From assembly GCA_013054445.1 (NCBI GenBank), contig JAAMPI010001436.1:1-14461 (forward strand): 14,461 bases of DNA. The letters are read 5' to 3'. This DNA is from Cudoniella acicularis (taxonomy: Eukaryota; Ascomycota; Leotiomycetes; Helotiales; Helotiaceae). Numbering within the stretch: the first letter of the stretch is position 1; every line of letters begins with the position of its first letter. The position numbers and the translations under genes are program-made. Shown here in pieces: positions 11,101 through 14,461 of the stretch. Below the pieces are notes generated by a model that ran no database searches, was not told the origin of the DNA, and saw only the letters and a list, made by a program, of their open reading frames with translations.

Positions 11101-12624
11101 ATGGCAGCGAACTTATCACCGATCGCGTTGAGTATCATAATCAGGTAATGACGAGAATCCGCCTTGTTGGGCATCTTCGCGATGCAATCAGCCATATTTA
11201 GGAGTAGTTTCGCACTCATGGTCTGAAAGCTGGTCCCAGGAAAGCTGTCCTGCAGATTCTTGGTGTAGACCTCGACCGTTTTTCGAATTTGATGGGGCTC
11301 AAGCGCATCTCTTACGTGGTGAATGAGATCTGCCAACATGCTGTAAGCCAGCGGGCGCATCGTCTCATACACTGTCAGCCCATCACCAATCAAAGTCTTC
11401 TCATCTAATAACTCATCAATTTTGGACACAAATATCTTCCGAAAATTAAAATTGATGATATGTCGAATGGCAACTAGGAGCTCCTTTCGGGCCCCGGATT
11501 TCTCACGAGGGCAATCTTTCAGAAGCCGAACGATAATATTCGGGAGAGTAGGCAAAAAATCGGTGAGTTGTTGGGCATATATCCGTAAGAGGTACGCCAG
11601 AAAACTCATCGTCTTCACTTGAGCAGTGATAAACTCCCCAAACGCGGCTCTATTGCGAATATTCGGGCTAACTCCTGTGAATATCTGCCCCCGTGACGCC
11701 GCTTCGGCATGTGCTTGTTCTTGTGGTTTTGCTTGCAGCAAAAGAACACTTTTAATGAGGGGTACAAAGATGGCAACGTTTGGCACCGCGGTTGCTCGGT
11801 AGACCTGGAATATAGACACAACTATTATGGGGCATTCTGCCAGTACTTTGAACGATTGCATCCCTTTCAAAAGTGGACGAGTCTGTTGTTGCGGATCTGC
11901 GCCGAGATCTGCTACCGAGGCTACGGGAGAGCCTGGTCGTGGAGAGTTTTGATATGTCTGTGTGCTGCCAGGAGTAGATGGTACTCCTGTCGTGGGGTTG
12001 TCAAGTTGATCCCGCACAACTGAGTCCATCTGGTCGAACAATTCCTGGATGAGGGTGAGGAACGGCTGGACCTTATCCTGCAGTACCTTGGTCTGGTGCC
12101 GCATGATGTCCATGATGGACTTGACGCAAAGGGAAGCATTTTCCTCATTATCAACCTTCACCAATCCCATCAAAAGATCCACCACTTCCTGTGCATATGG
12201 CTCGAAGGGCTCTGGAGGGTTGGTAGGAAGCCGATGTATAATTTCGAGAACACAATTTCGAAGTTTCTAATTGGAGTTAGCGTCGTGCTACCAACATAGA
12301 GGATATTACCAACCTGTTCTGCAGATGTGCTAACAAAAACTGGAGGGCCCTGGAGGCACTTGATGAATATCGGTATAAGCTTCTTTAGGAAAGCTGGGTA
12401 GATGGGGCCCGAGATGTAGTGCTCCAAGTTATCCCGCAGTTGAGTTGCAGCCTCGACTCTGATTTTCACATCTGCAAATGATACAGTCAGTAGCAATTCT
12501 TCAATTTTGGGTGCGGAAATTCAAAAGTATAGTGCGACACGGAGAAAGAAGCTCGCAAACAGGGCATACCAGAATCCACAGAGCTCAACCGCTGCACAAC
12601 CAGATCTATAGTACTAGCAGACAT
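888..12624 (-). CDS. tra1: Tra1/TRRAP, PIKK-family pseudokinase scaffold of SAGA and NuA4 (four exons)
   Basis: Exons are 12624-12570, 12471-12314, 12266-1629 and 1574-888, giving 3845 residues, close to the usual size of fungal Tra1. The start at 12624 begins [13 protein letters not shown], and the coding sequence then joins through two introns to the conserved N-terminal helices. Residues 1 to about 2600 are helical HEAT/TPR repeats, including the family signature GKLGGRNRK near 890-898. The FAT domain is at about 2640-3210, a hydrophilic linker at 3222-3318, a PI3K-like pseudokinase at about 3450-3810 (GHDGSVHPF at 3512-3520, FRLTPNL at 3722-3728), and FATC at the C terminus ending FMPYL. 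I see no PIKK catalytic DRHxxN or DFG motif, as expected for this family. Tra1 is known to be the nuclear subunit that binds transcription activators and brings SAGA and NuA4 acetyltransferases to promoters. Low-complexity insertions lie near 160-208 (Ser/Pro), 2010-2050 (Ser-rich with KKRK at 2025-2028, a nuclear localisation candidate) and 2231-2251 (acidic). The identity is very secure; exact splice sites are inferred. Confidence 0.97.
1575..1628 (-). other. tra1: tra1 intron 3 (54 nt, in frame, no stop codon)
   Basis: The donor GTAAGC is at 1628, the branch point ACTAAC is at 1590-1585, and the acceptor CCTCAG ends at 1575. All three signals are strong. The length is exactly 18 codons with no stop, so unspliced reading gives [18 protein letters not shown] between ALVESK and [12 protein letters not shown]. 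Splicing yields the continuous segment expected between two conserved pseudokinase blocks, after Lys3617. Gene finders that favour long ORFs would miss this intron. Confidence 0.85.
2525..2816 (-). other. tra1: Hydrophilic low-complexity linker between FAT and pseudokinase (residues 3222-3318)
   Basis: The linker begins with a charged Lys/Glu/Gln helix-like stretch ([19 protein letters not shown]). It then turns into a segment rich in Asn, Gly, Ser, Pro and Gln, before order resumes at [10 protein letters not shown]. It has no hydrophobic pattern and is probably disordered. Such linkers vary strongly in length and sequence between fungal Tra1 proteins, so this is the least conserved part of the C-terminal head. 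Confidence 0.7.
2852..4562 (-). other. tra1: FAT domain region of Tra1 (about residues 2640-3210)
   Basis: This stretch encodes helical TPR-like repeats typical of the FAT domain in PIKK proteins. Recognisable pieces include [19 protein letters not shown] and [19 protein letters not shown], which look like TPR helix pairs. In Tra1 structures the FAT domain wraps around the pseudokinase to form the head of the molecule. Boundaries are approximate and were set by eye from helix pattern and family order. Confidence 0.75.
12267..12313 (-). other. tra1: tra1 intron 2 (47 nt, phase 0, weak donor)
   Basis: Splicing joins ...TSAEQ to [14 protein letters not shown], which is the Tra1 family reading. 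The donor is GTTGGT (T at +3), weaker than the usual GTRNGT. The branch point CTAAC is perfect and lies about 10 nt from the TTAG acceptor. A GTAATA four bases further in (12309) looks closer to consensus but would break the frame. If the intron is retained, translation shifts frame and stops at 12170. Confidence 0.87.
12472..12569 (-). other. tra1: tra1 intron 1 (98 nt, phase 1)
   Basis: The donor is GTATGC at 12569 and the acceptor TTTGCAG ends at 12472. A CTGAC branch-point candidate lies at 12490-12486, about 15 nt before the acceptor. Splicing joins SSVDS through a split Asp codon to [11 protein letters not shown], restoring the continuous N-terminal helix expected of fungal Tra1. Sites and frame agree. 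Confidence 0.9.
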
Positions 12625-12635
12625 GGCTGCGACAT
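12606..12635 (-). promoter_or_regulatory. Upstream ORF 2 overlapping the tra1 start codon (MSQPCLLVL)
   Basis: This ATG lies 11 nt upstream of the tra1 ATG in another frame and terminates at TAG inside tra1 exon 1. Ribosomes starting here would bypass the tra1 start. Its context is weak (C at -3), whereas the tra1 ATG has G at -3. Confidence 0.4.
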
Positions 12636-12653
12636 TCGTGATGGCGCAAGCCT

Positions 12654-12671
12654 TCAATAAAGAGACTTCAT
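12654..12671 (-). promoter_or_regulatory. Upstream ORF 1 in the tra1 leader (MKSLY)
   Basis: A five-codon ATG frame with a TGA stop ends 30 nt before the tra1 start codon. It has C at -3, a weak initiation context, so leaky scanning is likely. It matters only if transcription starts upstream of 12671. Confidence 0.4.
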
Positions 12672-12985
12672 TCGAGAGGAAAAGCTGTCTTTATGCGCAA
12701 AGTCGTGGTCTCTGAAGAGCGCTTGTTCAAGGCGTGGATGAGGCTGCCGAATAAATCGAGAACAAGGCGAGGCGTCCAGGCAGAAGCAATAGTCGCAAAA
12801 AAGCGCTGAAAACTCGGAGAGGAAGCTGTGTCTGAGAGGAAGAAAATGCCGTCGTGAATGAAGATGTTGTGGTGGAGGAGGTCCAGTTGTGGACTGCGGC
12901 GATGAGGGATGGTGGACCAGAATTCGGATGAGGCTTGCTTGGCTCTCGATCTTTTGGGGGGTCGCTCTGACCCGGAAAACTGAAA

Positions 12986-12993
12986 GTCACGTG
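12986..12993 (+). promoter_or_regulatory. GTCACGTG E-box octamer
   Basis: The octamer GTCACGTG matches the RTCACRTG consensus of the bHLH factor Cbf1 and its relatives. It lies 362 bp upstream of the tra1 start codon. A second copy in the opposite orientation lies 92 bp further upstream. Binding by a Cbf1-like protein is inference. Confidence 0.5.
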
Positions 12994-13030
12994 CCGTGCG
13001 GCTACAATTGCGCTAAGGTGTAAGGCTCAG

Positions 13031-13038
13031 CCAATTGG
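13031..13038. promoter_or_regulatory. CCAATTGG palindrome (CCAAT box on both strands)
   Basis: This self-complementary octamer presents a CCAAT pentamer to each strand, between the two E-box octamers. CCAAT is the core site of the fungal HAP/CBC complex. At 407 bp from the tra1 ATG, distance is plausible for a promoter element, but the motif is short. Confidence 0.35.
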
Positions 13039-13077
13039 ATCCAACGGCTCTTCCCAGGTCAGGGCTTCGGCGGTCCA

Positions 13078-13085
13078 CACGTGAC
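13078..13085 (-). promoter_or_regulatory. GTCACGTG E-box octamer, inverted copy
   Basis: The plus strand reads CACGTGAC, the exact reverse complement of the copy at 12986-12993. The pair flanks the CCAATTGG palindrome at 13031, giving a symmetric layout in the middle of the divergent promoter. Confidence 0.5.
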
Positions 13086-13175
13086 CCTGCACCCGCAATC
13101 TGGCGTCACTTGAGTTTTCCTCACCAAAAAGAATTTCATGGGAGCTCACTATCATACAAATGAACAATAAAAAGC

Positions 13176-13215
13176 GATAAATCATCTCAAACCTTTGTTA
13201 ATGTCTGATAAATCA
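13176..13215 (+). repeat. Direct repeat GATAAATCA, two copies 31 bp apart
   Basis: Copies are at 13176-13184 and 13207-13215. Both contain GATAA, the core recognised by fungal GATA zinc-finger factors. The 31 bp spacing is close to three helical turns. In AT-rich DNA such a pair could be chance. Confidence 0.35.
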
Positions 13216-13261
13216 ACCCAACACGGTAGTGCGCGATTATGATAGCCCAAAAACACAGAGT

Positions 13262-13292
13262 ACGGAGTGCTTACAGCGTGAGAAAACTCCGT
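13262..13292. repeat. Inverted repeat ACGGAGT / ACTCCGT
   Basis: Seven-base arms at 13262-13268 and 13286-13292 flank a 17 bp spacer. They could form a weak hairpin or be a divided binding site. No function is evident. Confidence 0.35.
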
Positions 13293-13512
13293 CCCTGTCT
13301 TCATCCTCACCTTCAGGGGTTCGCGTCGCGTCTTTCATCTCAGCCAATACCTTAAAAGAATTCCACGAAATACCAAAATTGTCACTTTGCGCCAAACACC
13401 TCAACTTTCCGTTAGTGAAACGTAAGCGCCTTTAAATCACATTTTTGTACATTTTTATATGTTATTATTCGATTTTCAAACGGCATGAAAGGTGTAGAAT
13501 TCTTGATTCATG

Positions 13513-13517
13513 ATTGG
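13513..13517 (-). promoter_or_regulatory. Inverted CCAAT box (ATTGG) upstream of the GNAT gene
   Basis: ATTGG sits about 42 bp upstream of the TATA-like box, a common relative position for a CCAAT element. The pentamer alone is weak evidence. Confidence 0.3.
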
Positions 13518-13558
13518 TCCTTTACTCGAACTCCTTAATCCATCCATGTAGGCCCCAC

Positions 13559-13567
13559 TATAAAATA
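13559..13567 (+). promoter_or_regulatory. TATA-like box upstream of the GNAT gene
   Basis: The sequence TATAAAATA lies 134 bp before the GNAT start codon. It is followed by a CT-rich stretch (about 13605-13690) that is typical of fungal transcription start regions. Confidence 0.5.
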
Positions 13568-13590
13568 CGGAATTCGAGGCAGCAACACGC

Positions 13591-13634
13591 ATGTACATAT
13601 GAGGCCTCCCAAATTCTCCCATCTCCATCAATAA
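13591..13634 (+). promoter_or_regulatory. Two overlapping upstream ORFs before the GNAT gene
   Basis: A three-codon frame (ATG 13591, TGA 13600-13602) overlaps an eleven-codon frame (ATG 13599, TAA ending 13634). Both begin 32-40 bp downstream of the TATA-like box, so whether they are in the mRNA depends on the exact transcription start, which cannot be read from sequence. Confidence 0.3.
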
Positions 13635-13692
13635 AACACGCTTCCTTCCATTCAAACCTCACTTCCTTTTACTAATCTCAAACAATCTCACA

Positions 13693-14448
13693 ATGTCACA
13701 AACAACTCAACCCCAACCTTCAAACTCATCATCCTCAACCTCAATTCCAAGTCCACCCCTCAACCTCCAGCACACCGCATCCGGCTCCCCTTACATCCCA
13801 CTCACAAGCCGCTCCCCACACCCCGTCTTTCTCACCCATCTTTTTGAGACAGACGCTCCCGCAATGGCCACCGAGCTGTCCGATCCCACCTTAAACAAGG
13901 CTCTCATTGCACCTCCTACTCCATACACGCTCGACGACGCAAAGTGGTGGATAAACAACGTTCGCACCGGCAACACTAAGCTCCCTCTTTGCGCTCTCCG
14001 CCTCCACGCTCCAGACTCTACAGGGCTCTTAATTGGCGGCATATCGCTCGCGCCTTCCGAGCCTTCATCGTTTTCTCACATCCTTAAACCTTCAAGTGCA
14101 GTTTCAATCCCAAAATCGGAACCAGAATCAGGAAATAATAATACCTCCTCCATCCCTGAACCCGATACCAAAACAAACAAATCTGTAACCCTAGACTACT
14201 GGCTCTCCCCCAACCATCGACAACTCTCCATCATGAAACCCGCTGTCTCGGCCCTAATAAGCTGGGGTATCCAGACCTGCGGCGTAACCAAAATTTTCGT
14301 TATAGCATCAGAAGACAACATTGCAAGTAGGAGTATCATTGAGAGTTTCCCTCAATTTGTTAGGCAGGAGGGTTTTGAGTGGCTGGAGTGGCCAGAGAAA
14401 AAGGGTGGTGGGAAGAGGAAAACTTTGAGTTGGGTTTGGGAAGTTTGA
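13693..14448 (+). CDS. GNAT-fold N-acetyltransferase-like protein (RimJ/RimL type), degenerate acetyl-CoA loop
   Basis: This is a complete single-exon gene of 251 residues. Its ATG has A at -3, and it ends WVWEV before TGA. Residues 1-31 are Ser/Pro/Gln/Thr-rich and probably disordered. The GNAT pattern starts at IPLTSR (35-40), with TLDDAKWWI at 79-87 and LIGGISL at 113-119 (central strands). A Ser/Pro/Glu-rich insert follows at about 121-163, then LDYWLSPNHR (168-176). The later block EDNIASRSIIESF (207-219) matches the usual GNAT N-x-x-S helix. The pyrophosphate-binding loop, normally Q/R-x-x-G-x-G/A, reads RQLSIMKPA here and lacks the glycines. It is not Gcn5, Hat1 or another histone enzyme I recognise. 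Substrate is unknown and activity uncertain. It is divergent from tra1, sharing a 1068 bp intergenic region. Confidence 0.8.
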   Translation: MSQTTQPQPSNSSSSTSIPSPPLNLQHTASGSPYIPLTSRSPHPVFLTHLFETDAPAMATELSDPTLNKALIAPPTPYTLDDAKWWINNVRTGNTKLPLCALRLHAPDSTGLLIGGISLAPSEPSSFSHILKPSSAVSIPKSEPESGNNNTSSIPEPDTKTNKSVTLDYWLSPNHRQLSIMKPAVSALISWGIQTCGVTKIFVIASEDNIASRSIIESFPQFVRQEGFEWLEWPEKKGGGKRKTLSWVWEV

Positions 14449-14461
14449 GAAGAATCTGGGG

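Larger units (their letters stand above)
12625..13692. other. Divergent intergenic and promoter region between tra1 and the GNAT gene
   Basis: The half next to tra1 (12672-13136) contains no minus-strand ATG at all. Part of it (roughly 12727-12990) is pyrimidine-rich on the tra1 strand, as expected for an untranslated leader and core promoter. The half next to the GNAT gene (13130-13560) is AT-rich and becomes CT-rich just before the ATG at 13693. Short open frames here (for example 12727-12990 minus, which has no ATG, and 13229-13435 plus) look like chance and match nothing I recognise. Confidence 0.7.

Noticed and set aside
12170..12496. 108-codon minus-strand frame as a separate small protein
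   Set aside because: Its middle is tra1 exon 2, its beginning is intron 1 sequence and its end is intron 2 plus exon 3 read out of frame.
12727..12990. 87-codon minus-strand open frame upstream of tra1
   Set aside because: It has no ATG (it would start at GTG within an E-box), is Ser/Thr/Leu-rich from pyrimidine-rich DNA, and matches no known family; best read as leader and promoter DNA.
13229..13435. 68-codon plus-strand frame between the two genes
   Set aside because: No recognisable domain and no good initiation context; lies in ordinary promoter-like DNA.

Overview
This window looks like nuclear DNA of a filamentous ascomycete (Pezizomycotina). The basis is the very close match of the large protein to the fungal Tra1 family, the short introns (47, 54 and 98 nt) with fungal CTAAC/CTGAC-type branch points, and the pyrimidine-rich leaders. 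A placement near Leotiomycetes is only an impression and cannot be settled here.

Almost the whole window (888-12624, minus strand) is one gene: tra1, which encodes the giant PIKK-family pseudokinase scaffold of the SAGA and NuA4 histone acetyltransferase complexes (TRRAP in animals). I reconstruct four exons: 12624-12570, 12471-12314, 12266-1629 and 1574-888. They give a predicted protein of 3845 residues. Two small introns sit within the first 360 nt of coding sequence. A third, 54 nt long, is hidden in the pseudokinase region; it is a multiple of three and has no stop, so a plain ORF reading absorbs it as 18 spurious residues. The protein order is HEAT/TPR solenoid, FAT domain, charged and Asn/Gly-rich linker, catalytically dead PI3K-like domain, FATC.

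To the right (13693-14448, plus strand) is a complete single-exon gene for a 251-residue GNAT-fold N-acetyltransferase-like protein. It is divergent from tra1, with 1068 bp between the start codons. Its acetyl-CoA pyrophosphate loop is degenerate and a Ser/Pro-rich insert interrupts the fold. The shared intergenic region carries two oppositely oriented GTCACGTG octamers, a CCAAT palindrome, a TATA-like box before the GNAT gene, and short upstream ORFs in front of both start codons.

The left flank (1-887) is the tra1 3' untranslated region plus AT-rich intergenic DNA, where I can support no gene. I see no mobile element, tRNA, rRNA, CRISPR array or biosynthetic cluster. The window is mostly conserved housekeeping chromatin machinery; the points of interest are splicing, leader architecture and the atypical GNAT protein.
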